Source of the DNA: Ancrocorticia populi | GTDB taxonomy: Bacteria; Actinomycetota; Actinomycetes; Actinomycetales; Actinomycetaceae | DNA: 64,000 nt | NCBI RefSeq assembly: GCF_003123745.1 | Contig: NZ_QETB01000004.1 | Coordinates: 248,001-312,000, forward strand | Direction of reading: 5' to 3' | Shown: piece after piece, positions 10,518-19,967 of the stretch | How the letters are laid out: every line of letters begins with the position of its first letter | Numbering within the stretch: the first letter of the stretch is position 1 | Program-made: the position numbers and the translations under genes | The notes under the pieces: generated by a model | Database searches by the model: none | Seen by the model: only the letters and a program-made list of their open reading frames with translations | Told to the model about the DNA's origin: nothing

Positions 10518-10553
10518 TTGCCTTTGCCCACCACAACAAGGACAGGAAACAAA

Positions 10554-11660
10554 ATGACGTCAGTAAAATCCAGGCGGACGAGGGTGGTAGCAGCGCTTTT
10601 GCTCCCCGTTGCGCTCATGCTTTCGGCCTGTAAGTCCGACAATTCCATCGAGGTTACCGAATCCGGTGGCTTGAACATGACGATGGATATGGTCGACGAC
10701 GAAGGGCTCATGTCCGGAGCCGGAATCACCTGCGACATGATGCAGCAGGAATTGGGCGATGAAACGGATGACATCATCCCTGGTGGCAGCTTCGAAATTG
10801 AAGATATCAGCGAGGGGTCTAACCTCGGTTGCCGGTTCATTATGTCCGCCCCTTATGCCGTGGACAATGAGGCACTCATCGACAATGGCGACTCCTACAC
10901 TTTGGTCATGACTTCGGATGACATGGAGGACTTCACCGAGGAGGACATGTCCGAGATTGGCACGATGGACTTCACCTTCTCCGTCACGATGCCGGGTGAC
11001 ATCACCGATGCCACAGCGGGCGGTGACGTTAGCGGAAATACAGTCACTTACACCGATCTGCAGACAATGAGCTCTGGTATCGAAGTGACCGGATATAAGG
11101 CCGCGGGCAGCGGGGGAGGTACTGACCCGTCTCCGCAGCCAACCACACAGCCAACCGACGGCGCAACAGCAGACCCAGGCAGCGAGCAGACTGACACGGG
11201 AACTCAGGCAGCCGACGAAGATTCTGACGGCTTCCCCATCTGGGCGATGATCCTGATTGGTGTGGGCGCGCTCCTTCTAATTGGCGTTATTGTCTACCTG
11301 TTGACGCGAGGTAAGAAGAATAAGGGCGGCGACGGCTACCCCGGCGGCTACGACCCCAATAACCCGTATGGCGGGCAGCCCGGCTATGGTCAGCCGCAAG
11401 GCTACGGACAGGGCCAGCAGTACGGCGGCCAGCCAACCCAACAGTACGGTCAGCCCGGGCAGGGCCAGCAGTACGGTGGCCAGCCAACCCAACAGTACGG
11501 CCAGCCCGGGCAGGGCCAGAACCCGACTCAACAGTTCGGCCAACAAGGCCAACAGTACGGTGGCCAGCCAACCCAACAGTACGGCCAGCCTGAACAAGGT
11601 CAAGACCCGACTCAACAGTTCGGTCAGCAGGGCCAGCAGGGCTGGACACCGCAAAACTAA
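10554..11660 (+). CDS. Second LppM-like lipoprotein with repetitive Gln/Gly/Tyr tail
   Basis: A 368-aa paralogue of the preceding gene with the same plan: lipobox LMLSACK (Cys 26), LppM-like domain with a conserved MDMVDDEG segment, linker, transmembrane helix at about residues 226-249, and a low-complexity tail. The start at 10554 follows GGACAGGAAAC. An upstream in-frame start (10518) would add 12 residues that precede the signal peptide, so it is less likely. The tail is a tandem array of the unit GQQYGGQPTQQYGQPGQ and variants. The gap from the first gene is 36 bases, so the two are probably cotranscribed. A 26-base palindromic terminator follows. Confidence 0.85.
   Translation: MTSVKSRRTRVVAALLLPVALMLSACKSDNSIEVTESGGLNMTMDMVDDEGLMSGAGITCDMMQQELGDETDDIIPGGSFEIEDISEGSNLGCRFIMSAPYAVDNEALIDNGDSYTLVMTSDDMEDFTEEDMSEIGTMDFTFSVTMPGDITDATAGGDVSGNTVTYTDLQTMSSGIEVTGYKAAGSGGGTDPSPQPTTQPTDGATADPGSEQTDTGTQAADEDSDGFPIWAMILIGVGALLLIGVIVYLLTRGKKNKGGDGYPGGYDPNNPYGGQPGYGQPQGYGQGQQYGGQPTQQYGQPGQGQQYGGQPTQQYGQPGQGQNPTQQFGQQGQQYGGQPTQQYGQPEQGQDPTQQFGQQGQQGWTPQN
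11400..11640 (+). repeat. Coding tandem repeat in the LppM-like tail
   Basis: About 240 bases of tandem near-repeats encode variants of QQYGGQPTQQYGQPGQ. At least three copies of the unit CAGTACGGTGGCCAGCC or close variants are visible. Such arrays can change length by slippage between strains. Confidence 0.85.
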
Positions 11661-11675
11661 GTGAAGCAGAGAAAT

Positions 11676-11701
11676 GAGGGGGAGCCGGCCGGCTCCCCCT
11701 C
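11676..11701 (+). terminator. Palindromic terminator after the LppM-like pair
   Basis: GAGGGGGAGCCGG followed at once by its reverse complement makes a perfect 26-base palindrome. It lies between convergent genes (purA ends at 11721) and may serve both. Confidence 0.85.
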
Positions 11702-11720
11702 GTCGCGTTAACAGAACAAT

Positions 11721-13058
<1,338 letters not shown>

Positions 13059-13289
13059 TCAGCATACTGATGATGCGGGCCCACGTGGGGGCCAAACGTC
13101 AGGTGAGACGCATACCGCGTCCAGAGGGCCACATGCCGAGATCATACAGAGATCCACTGGGCGAGATCTGTGTGCACAATCGCACGCACTCTGCAACGCT
13201 AACGGCAAGCCAACTTCCCTAGGTGGCTACAAACAGTTCGACGGTCGGTTAGGCTATTCGTGCAAGTTCTTTCGCAAGGAGATACACTT

Positions 13290-15659
13290 ATGACATCGGA
13301 TCTGACCCAATCACTCGGCTCATTCGTTCGCTCTGCTTCAGGTAAAACAACTACCAGCTCCAGCAATGCCGAATTCTGGGCCGGTATGGCCAGCCAGATC
13401 GTTAACCAGATCGCTGACAGCTGGGAAACCACAACGGGCACATACCAGACTGGCCGCCAAGAGCACTACTTCTCTGCTGAGTTTCTCATGGGCCGCGCAC
13501 TGCTCAACAACCTCTCGAACCTCGGCCTTCTTGAAGAGGCTCAGGCTGCGGTGGCCGCGGAGGGAGCTGATCTAGCAGATGTGCTGGAGGCTGAGCACGA
13601 TGCTGCCCTCGGAAACGGTGGCCTCGGGCGCCTAGCCGCCTGCTTCCTCGATTCATGCGCAACGATGAATCTTCCCGTCACGGGGTATGGCATTCTCTAT
13701 CGCTACGGTCTGTTCAAGCAGACCATCGATAGCGGCTTCCAGAATGAACACCCAGATCCGTGGATGGAGGAGGGCTACCCCTTCGTGATCCGTCGCGAAG
13801 AAGAGGCTCGCTACGTTCGGTTCTCGGACATGGATGTCCGCGCAATCCCCTATGACATGCCGATTACCGGCTACAACACGAAGAACGTCAACACGCTTCG
13901 CCTGTGGAAGTCCGAACCGATCGAAGAGTTTGATTACGATGCGTTCAACTCTCAGCGATTCACGGACGCCATCGTGGAGCGCGAGCACGTAGCCGATCTC
14001 TGCCGCGTGCTCTACCCCAATGACACAACTTATGAGGGCAAGGTGCTGCGCGTTCGCCAGCAATACTTCTTCGTTTCAGCCTCCCTCCAAACCATGATCG
14101 ATGTATACAAGCGCGAGCACGGCAATGATCTGCGTGATTTCGGCAAATACAACTCGGTCCAGCTCAATGACACGCACCCTGTGCTTGCCATCCCCGAGCT
14201 CATGCGTCTTCTCATGGACGATAACGGGCTGTCATGGGACGATGCATGGGCAGTTGTCCAGCAAACATTCGCCTACACGAACCACACGGTTCTGGCCGAA
14301 GCCCTTGAGACATGGGAAGTGTCCATCTTCAAAAAGCTTTTCCCACGCATCCTCGCGATTGTTCAGGAGATTGACCGCCGCTTCCGCGAGGAGTTGGCCA
14401 CGGCTGGCTGGCACCCCGGCAAGATCGAGTACATGGCGCCCGTCTCAGGCGGAAGCGTCCACATGGCTTGGATCGCCTGCTACGCGGCTTTCTCCATCAA
14501 TGGCGTTGCTGCACTACACACGGAGATCATCAAGCGTGAAACGCTCCACGATTGGCACGACATCTGGCCCGAGAAGTTCAATAACAAGACCAATGGCGTC
14601 ACTCAGCGCCGCTGGCTGAACTCCTGCAACATTCCGCTCGCTAATCTCTTGACCGAGGAACTCGGCTCCGATGCGTGGGTAACCGATCTTGCTCAGCTTG
14701 AGCAGCTGATTGACCGCGCCGATGATCCCGCGCTGCACCGCCGCCTCATTGAGATCAAACGGTCCAACAAGGAACGCTTCGCTTCTTGGGTTAAGGGACG
14801 CCAGGGCGTGGACATCCCGATCGATGCGATCTACGACGTTCAGATCAAGCGGCTGCACGAATACAAGCGCCAGCTCCTCAACGGAATGTACATCCTTGAT
14901 TTGTATTACCGCTTGAAGGATGATCCGAGCTTGGACATTGCCCCCCGCGTGTTCATCTTTGGCGCGAAGGCAGCCCCGGGCTACAAGCGCGCGAAGGCTA
15001 TCATTAAGCTCATTAACGAGATCGGGCGTGTTGTTAACAACGATCCCGATATGGCCGGCCGCCTCACTGTGCTCTGGGTGGAAAACTACAACGTCACGCC
15101 CGCCGAATACATCATTCCTGCGGCCGATGTTTCCGAACAGATTTCCACCGCCGGCAAAGAGGCTTCGGGCACCTCGAACATGAAATTCATGATGAACGGG
15201 GCACTCACGCTGGGTACGATGGACGGCGCGAACGTCGAGATCCACGAGGCTGTTGGGGATGATAACGCCTACATCTTTGGAGCCCGCGAGGAGGATCTAC
15301 CCGAACTCCGGAAGCGTTACAACCCGCGCGAGGCCTACGAGACGGTTCCGGGCCTCAAGCGAGTTCTGGATTCCTTCGTGAACGGTGTTTTGGACGACGG
15401 CGGATCGGGAGACTTCTACGATCTCCTCACGTCGTTGCTGGACGGCTCCTCTTGGGAGGATGCTGACGTCTATTACCTACTAGGCGATTTCGCCGATTAC
15501 CGCGATGTTCGTGATCGTATGGCCGAAGACTACAAGGATCAAGACAAGTGGGCCAAGATGTGTTGGGTCAACATTGTAAAGTCCGGACGCTTTTCGTCTG
15601 ACCGCACCATCAACGATTACGCCCAGCAGGTCTGGAAGATCGAGCCTGCGGCCATCTGA
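13290..15659 (+). CDS. glgP: Glycogen/alpha-glucan phosphorylase
   Basis: A 789-aa GT35 enzyme that releases glucose-1-phosphate from glycogen or maltodextrin. EHYFSAEFLMGRAL near the N-terminus and EASGTSNMKFMMNG with the pyridoxal-phosphate lysine near residue 631 are diagnostic. The start at 13290 is supported by AAGGAG eight bases upstream; an earlier in-frame start at 13260 has no such site. It stands alone between purA and a sugar importer, ending at a strong terminator. The context points to storage or imported alpha-glucan use. Confidence 0.96.
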   Translation: MTSDLTQSLGSFVRSASGKTTTSSSNAEFWAGMASQIVNQIADSWETTTGTYQTGRQEHYFSAEFLMGRALLNNLSNLGLLEEAQAAVAAEGADLADVLEAEHDAALGNGGLGRLAACFLDSCATMNLPVTGYGILYRYGLFKQTIDSGFQNEHPDPWMEEGYPFVIRREEEARYVRFSDMDVRAIPYDMPITGYNTKNVNTLRLWKSEPIEEFDYDAFNSQRFTDAIVEREHVADLCRVLYPNDTTYEGKVLRVRQQYFFVSASLQTMIDVYKREHGNDLRDFGKYNSVQLNDTHPVLAIPELMRLLMDDNGLSWDDAWAVVQQTFAYTNHTVLAEALETWEVSIFKKLFPRILAIVQEIDRRFREELATAGWHPGKIEYMAPVSGGSVHMAWIACYAAFSINGVAALHTEIIKRETLHDWHDIWPEKFNNKTNGVTQRRWLNSCNIPLANLLTEELGSDAWVTDLAQLEQLIDRADDPALHRRLIEIKRSNKERFASWVKGRQGVDIPIDAIYDVQIKRLHEYKRQLLNGMYILDLYYRLKDDPSLDIAPRVFIFGAKAAPGYKRAKAIIKLINEIGRVVNNDPDMAGRLTVLWVENYNVTPAEYIIPAADVSEQISTAGKEASGTSNMKFMMNGALTLGTMDGANVEIHEAVGDDNAYIFGAREEDLPELRKRYNPREAYETVPGLKRVLDSFVNGVLDDGGSGDFYDLLTSLLDGSSWEDADVYYLLGDFADYRDVRDRMAEDYKDQDKWAKMCWVNIVKSGRFSSDRTINDYAQQVWKIEPAAI

Positions 15660-15676
15660 GCCTGAGACAATCACAT

Positions 15677-15714
15677 ACAGCGAGAGGGGCAGCTTCGGCT
15701 GCCCCTCTCGCTGT
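15677..15714 (+). terminator. Terminator of glgP
   Basis: CAGCGAGAGGGGCAGC (15678-15693), loop TTCG, then the exact reverse complement (15698-15713). A 16-bp stem with an extra-stable UUCG-type tetraloop and flanking A/T pair. Confidence 0.93.
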
Positions 15715-15844
15715 CTATCTGGCTCACCCACTTCGGCAAGTAGGTGCGGAAGTGCGAATCCGTCGTCGTTCTCAAAAATTGAGTCAGAACCCTAGGTGAC
15801 ATGGAATGGGTGTGGACGATCACGGTTTGCAACAGTTTGCACCG

Positions 15845-15856
15845 CATTACGCAATG
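15845..15856. promoter_or_regulatory. Candidate operator upstream of the first sugar importer
   Basis: CATTACGCAATG is an imperfect 12-base palindrome (one mismatched pair) with a central CG, the usual shape of a LacI-family site. It lies 70 bases before the substrate-binding protein start. Assignment to a regulator is inference. Confidence 0.35.
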
Positions 15857-15926
15857 TGATTCAATCGGGTTATGGGTTAAAGCCACTCACACACAGTGGC
15901 AACTACGTGTCCAAAGGAGGGCAATC

Positions 15927-17264
15927 ATGCGCGGACTGAGGAAGATTGCTGCAATCGGTGCAGTATCAACTCTCGCACTCGGAGGGCTCGCTGCTTGCGG
16001 TAGCGACGATTCAGGAAGCGGCGATTCAAGCGAAGGGAGCGTCTACTACCTCAACTTCAAACCGGAGCAAGAGGACGTCTGGAAGGACGTTGCAGCCGCG
16101 TACAAGGAAGAAACTGGCGTTGACGTCAAGATCGTGACGGCCGCTTCGGGAACATACGAGCAGGTCTTAAAGACAGAACTCGCCAAGTCGGACGGTCCCA
16201 CTCTGTTCAACATCAATGGACCAATTGGGTACCGGACTTGGCAGGACTACACGCTGGACCTAACGGATGAGGAGTTTACTCAGCATCTATCCGATCCCAC
16301 GATGGCCGTAACCGGTGAAGATGACAAGATCTACGGCGTCCCATTTGCCACTGAGGGCTATGGCATCATCTACAACGATGCCATCATGCAGCAGTACTTT
16401 GAGATGGATGGCGCGAAGGCCTCCGCCATTGAGGAGATCAACAACTTCGATACGCTCAAGGCCGTCACAGATGATATGCAGGCCAAGAAGGACGAGCTAG
16501 GTCTTGACGGCGTGTTCGCCTCCACCTCACTGGCGCCAGGCGAGGAATGGCGATTCCAGACTCACCTAGCAAACTACCCCGTGTTCTATGAGTTCCGTGA
16601 CGAAGGTGTGGATGACGCGACCGACCTCAAGGGCACTTACGGTGACAACTACCAGGACATCTTCGATCTTTACCTGACGAACTCCACGGTTGATCCGAGC
16701 CTGACTAGCTCGGTCACTGTCACAGATTCGATGGCGGAGTTCGCCATGGGTAAGGCAGCCATGGTGCAGAACGGCAACTGGGGCTGGAGCCAGATTTCTG
16801 AGGTAAGCGGGAACACCGTTGCCGAGGAAGACGTTCATTTCCTCCCAATCTACATGGGCGTTGATGGCGAAGAAGACGCAGGGATTGCCATCGGAACCGA
16901 GAACTTCCTTTCGGTGAATTCGCAGGCGTCCGAGGCCGATCAACAGGCCTCAATCGATTTCGCTAACTGGCTCTTCACTTCGGAAGCCGGCACCAAGATG
17001 GCTTCTGAGGACCTAGGCTTCATTGCTCCGTTCGATACGTTCACAGACCTTGCACCCTCCGATCCATTGGGCAAAGAAGTTGTGGAGTACATGAACAATG
17101 ATGATCTCTACACCGTGAACTGGGTCTTCACCGTTTTCCCGAGCCAAGACTTCAAGAATGGCCTTGGCGAGCACCTCGCTCAGTATGCGGCGGGCAACGT
17201 TGAGTGGTCAGACGTTATGACGTACATGACCGATCAGTGGAACGCCGAAAAGGCAGCTAACTAA
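15927..17264 (+). CDS. Sugar ABC transporter substrate-binding lipoprotein (CUT1)
   Basis: A 445-aa extracellular binding protein. The signal peptide ends in LGGLAACGS with lipid-bearing Cys 24, followed by a Ser/Gly/Asp linker and a family 1 (MalE-like) solute-binding fold. The start is set by AAAGGAGGG five bases before the ATG. Two permeases and a DUF624 protein follow in the same direction, with a 10-bp hairpin just after the stop that could keep this message more abundant than the permease message. The substrate is not identifiable from sequence; an oligosaccharide is likely. Confidence 0.93.
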   Translation: MRGLRKIAAIGAVSTLALGGLAACGSDDSGSGDSSEGSVYYLNFKPEQEDVWKDVAAAYKEETGVDVKIVTAASGTYEQVLKTELAKSDGPTLFNINGPIGYRTWQDYTLDLTDEEFTQHLSDPTMAVTGEDDKIYGVPFATEGYGIIYNDAIMQQYFEMDGAKASAIEEINNFDTLKAVTDDMQAKKDELGLDGVFASTSLAPGEEWRFQTHLANYPVFYEFRDEGVDDATDLKGTYGDNYQDIFDLYLTNSTVDPSLTSSVTVTDSMAEFAMGKAAMVQNGNWGWSQISEVSGNTVAEEDVHFLPIYMGVDGEEDAGIAIGTENFLSVNSQASEADQQASIDFANWLFTSEAGTKMASEDLGFIAPFDTFTDLAPSDPLGKEVVEYMNNDDLYTVNWVFTVFPSQDFKNGLGEHLAQYAAGNVEWSDVMTYMTDQWNAEKAAN

Positions 17265-17273
17265 CAACGCAGT

Positions 17274-17310
17274 AGGGAGGGCTCCGACTCTGGGGGCCGC
17301 AGCCCTCCCT
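17274..17310 (+). terminator. Intra-operon hairpin after the binding-protein gene
   Basis: AGGGAGGGCT (17274-17283) pairs with AGCCCTCCCT (17301-17310) around a 17-base loop. It sits between the binding-protein stop and the first permease (17334), the usual place for attenuation or mRNA stabilisation that gives excess binding protein. Confidence 0.75.
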
Positions 17311-17333
17311 CCCCGCAACCCCGAGAGAACATC

Positions 17334-18179
17334 ATGATCCAAGCTCTCAAGAAATATGGCCCGGTATTCACTGGACCCACGCTCATCGCGTTTATCATCG
17401 CATTCCTGTTGCCATTCTTTGTGGGTCTGTATCTCTCGTTCACACAGTTCACCACGCTTACGAACTCCGAGTGGGTAGGTTTTGACAACTACAAGGCCGC
17501 ATTCGACGATTCACAGGGATTCGGATCGGCCCTCCTCTTCACGGCGCTCGTGGCAATCGTTGCCATCGTCACCGTGAACATCGGAGCATTTTTCCTCGCT
17601 TACCTGCTCACCCAGAAACTGCGTGGCACCAACTTTTTCCGCACAATCTTCTTCATGCCAAACCTCATCGGCGGCATCGTTTTGGGCTACACGTGGCAGG
17701 CCATGCTCAACGCGATACTCGCAAAATGGCAAACCACGATTGTGGCGGATTGGCATCTAGGCTTCATAGGCCTCGTGATGCTCATCAACTGGCAGCTTAT
17801 GGGCTACATGATGATCATCTACATTGCCGGTTTGCAGAACGTTCCCCCGGAGCTGGTAGAAGCGGCCCAGATTGATGGCGCCTCGCGGTGGCAGGTTCTC
17901 CGTAACGTAACGCTCCCCATGGTGATGCCATCCATTACCATCTGCCTATTCCTCACCTTGGCGAACACGTTCAAGATGTATGACCAAAACTTGGCCCTCA
18001 CGGCCGGTGCCCCACTGGGAAACACCGAGATGGCAGCGCTAAATATCGTCAAGACTATGTATGACAAGGTATCGATGGAGGGGATCGCTCAGGCGAAAGC
18101 CGTGATCTTCTTCCTCCTTGTTTCCATTATCGCCTTTCTCCAACTTCGAGCAACGCGCTCAAGGGAGGTTGACCAGTGA
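17334..18179 (+). CDS. Sugar ABC transporter permease (MalF type)
   Basis: A 281-aa integral membrane protein with about six hydrophobic helices. The ABC-contact EAA loop reads EAAQIDGASRWQVLRNVTLP (about residues 180-199). It overlaps the next gene by four bases (GTGA), so the two are translationally coupled. With the second permease it forms the CUT1 channel. Confidence 0.95.
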   Translation: MIQALKKYGPVFTGPTLIAFIIAFLLPFFVGLYLSFTQFTTLTNSEWVGFDNYKAAFDDSQGFGSALLFTALVAIVAIVTVNIGAFFLAYLLTQKLRGTNFFRTIFFMPNLIGGIVLGYTWQAMLNAILAKWQTTIVADWHLGFIGLVMLINWQLMGYMMIIYIAGLQNVPPELVEAAQIDGASRWQVLRNVTLPMVMPSITICLFLTLANTFKMYDQNLALTAGAPLGNTEMAALNIVKTMYDKVSMEGIAQAKAVIFFLLVSIIAFLQLRATRSREVDQ

Positions 18180-19120
18180 GCATCCAAATTCCGGGTGGAG
18201 CAATCGAACCCACCTCCGATATTGATCCTCAAGCTAGTCCGCAGGTTCTGGATAAGCAGGAGATGCCAGCGATTGGTGCACGCCCGAAGAAGGGCGCTGG
18301 GCGAACCGTCCTGACCGGCCTTCTCTCCATTTTCGCGATCATCTACATGATCCCTCTTGCCTTCATTCTGATTAACTCGTTCAAGGGCAAGTTCTTCATC
18401 TCGGATAGTCCATTCTCTATCCCGACCGGTGAAACGTTTGTGGGGTTGGAGAACTTCGAGACGGGCCTTGCCCTCTCAGGCTTTGCTCGCGCGATCGGCT
18501 GGTCACTCTTTATTACCGTGTTTTCGGTGATCGTGATCGTGTTCTTCTGCGCCATGACCGCCTACTACATCACGCGCGTCAAGACGTGGTGGACCAGCGC
18601 CCTGTACTACCTGTTCGCCTTCTCCATGGTGGCGCCCTTCCAGATGGTCATGTTCCCCACTGTGGGAATTGCGGACGCCCTCCATTTGGCGTCACCTTGG
18701 GGCATGATCGTCCTGTACCTCGGCTTCGGTTCTGGCCTCTCCGTGTTCCTGTACTCGGGATTCGTCAAGTCCATTCCGCTTGAAATCGAGGAGGCCGCCC
18801 TCATTGACGGTTGCTCCCCCATTCAGAACTATTTCCGCGTGGTACTCCCCCTGCTCAAGCCCATCGCGGTGACGGTGGCAATCCTCAACGCGATGTGGGT
18901 GTGGAACGATTACCTGCTCCCCAACCTTGTGATTGGCCAAGATGAGCGATACAAGACCATCCCGATCGTCATCCAGATGCTGGTGGGCTCCAACGGTAAC
19001 CGCGACATGGGTGCCCAGATGGCCATGCTAGTTCTGGCGATTGTCCCGATCGTGGTGTTCTACCTGTTCTGCCAGAAGTACATCATTGAGGGAGTCGCAG
19101 CCGGAGCCGTGAAAGGCTAG
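18176..19120 (+). CDS. Sugar ABC transporter permease (MalG type)
   Basis: A 314-aa permease with a GTG start overlapping the previous stop. A hydrophilic N-terminal tail of about 40 residues precedes the first helix, and the EAA loop reads EEAALIDGCSPIQNYFRVVLP (about 20 residues, near residue 205). No ATPase gene is present in this cluster, so a shared MsmK-type ATPase encoded elsewhere is probably used. Confidence 0.95.
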   Translation: MSIQIPGGAIEPTSDIDPQASPQVLDKQEMPAIGARPKKGAGRTVLTGLLSIFAIIYMIPLAFILINSFKGKFFISDSPFSIPTGETFVGLENFETGLALSGFARAIGWSLFITVFSVIVIVFFCAMTAYYITRVKTWWTSALYYLFAFSMVAPFQMVMFPTVGIADALHLASPWGMIVLYLGFGSGLSVFLYSGFVKSIPLEIEEAALIDGCSPIQNYFRVVLPLLKPIAVTVAILNAMWVWNDYLLPNLVIGQDERYKTIPIVIQMLVGSNGNRDMGAQMAMLVLAIVPIVVFYLFCQKYIIEGVAAGAVKG

Positions 19121-19125
19121 CCCAC

Positions 19126-19755
19126 ATGGGTCCGCAATCATCTTTCTATCGCGGCCTCAGCTCGCTCACTGATGTGGTCCTGATTAACATCGTGACGCTG
19201 ATCGGATGCCTACCTATCGTCACCGCCGGCGCCGCACTGACCGCGGCGAACCGCGTCATGAGCGAAATGGTACGGGACGCGGAGAGCTACGTGATTCGCA
19301 CGTGGTGGCGGTCCTTCAAAACAAACCTCCGCCAGTCTCTCGTGTGGTGGGTCCCAGCGGCCCTCCTGCTGGCTGGGGCCTGGCTACAGAATTGGATGCT
19401 GGGCGGCACCACGAACGCCAGCACCGCAGGCGCACTCACGGCGCTCATTCTTGTGGCGATCTTAATCATCACCGCACTGCTGGTCTGGATTCTGCCGCTG
19501 ACTGCTTTCTTCACGAATTCGGCACTCGGACACTTGGGAAACGCCGCCACGTTGAGCATGCGGTATCCGGGGCGCACGGTGCTCTGCCTCGTGGTGACCT
19601 TTGCTCCGGCCCTCATTTTCGTGGCGCTCCCGGGTGCCCGGACTGCGGCGGCGTGGTTCATGGTTGTCCTTGGCGTCGCGTTCGTTAACTACCTCAACGC
19701 CCTTATCCAGAAGCCCGTTATCAGCGGCCTTTTGCGAGCTTCTGCGAGTTCGTAG
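19126..19755 (+). CDS. DUF624 (YesL-like) membrane protein
   Basis: A 209-aa integral membrane protein with several hydrophobic segments (for example TDVVLINIVTLIGCLPIVTA). DUF624/YesL proteins are often encoded next to CUT1 importer genes in Gram-positive bacteria; their role is not established. It starts five bases after the second permease gene and is the last gene of the operon. Confidence 0.85.
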   Translation: MGPQSSFYRGLSSLTDVVLINIVTLIGCLPIVTAGAALTAANRVMSEMVRDAESYVIRTWWRSFKTNLRQSLVWWVPAALLLAGAWLQNWMLGGTTNASTAGALTALILVAILIITALLVWILPLTAFFTNSALGHLGNAATLSMRYPGRTVLCLVVTFAPALIFVALPGARTAAAWFMVVLGVAFVNYLNALIQKPVISGLLRASASS

Positions 19756-19855
19756 GCCTACCTTCGCGCGTTTGCGTCAATTCTCCCGTTGCAGTTTTTA
19801 CGACGACGAAATCTCCCATCCCGCCCAGCCGTGCAGGCCTTGCACCAAAAAGATT

Positions 19856-19894
19856 GAGCGGGGGCCGGATACAATGCGTATCTGGCCCCCGCTC
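19856..19894. terminator. Bidirectional terminator between the two sugar clusters
   Basis: GAGCGGGGGCCGGATAC (19856-19872) pairs with GTATCTGGCCCCCGCTC (19878-19894) through 17 pairs with one G-T, around a 5-base loop. It separates the convergent DUF624 gene and the GH13 gene. Confidence 0.9.
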
Positions 19895-19967
19895 TTCATC
19901 CCGGGATCTGACGCAATCCCGGAGTCGTTTCCGGAGATTGCGCCAACTCTTTGGATTTCAGTTGTTG

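Noticed and set aside
11400-11640. Regular repeats that might suggest a CRISPR array
   Set aside because: The units are contiguous, in frame, without spacers, and encode a low-complexity tail.
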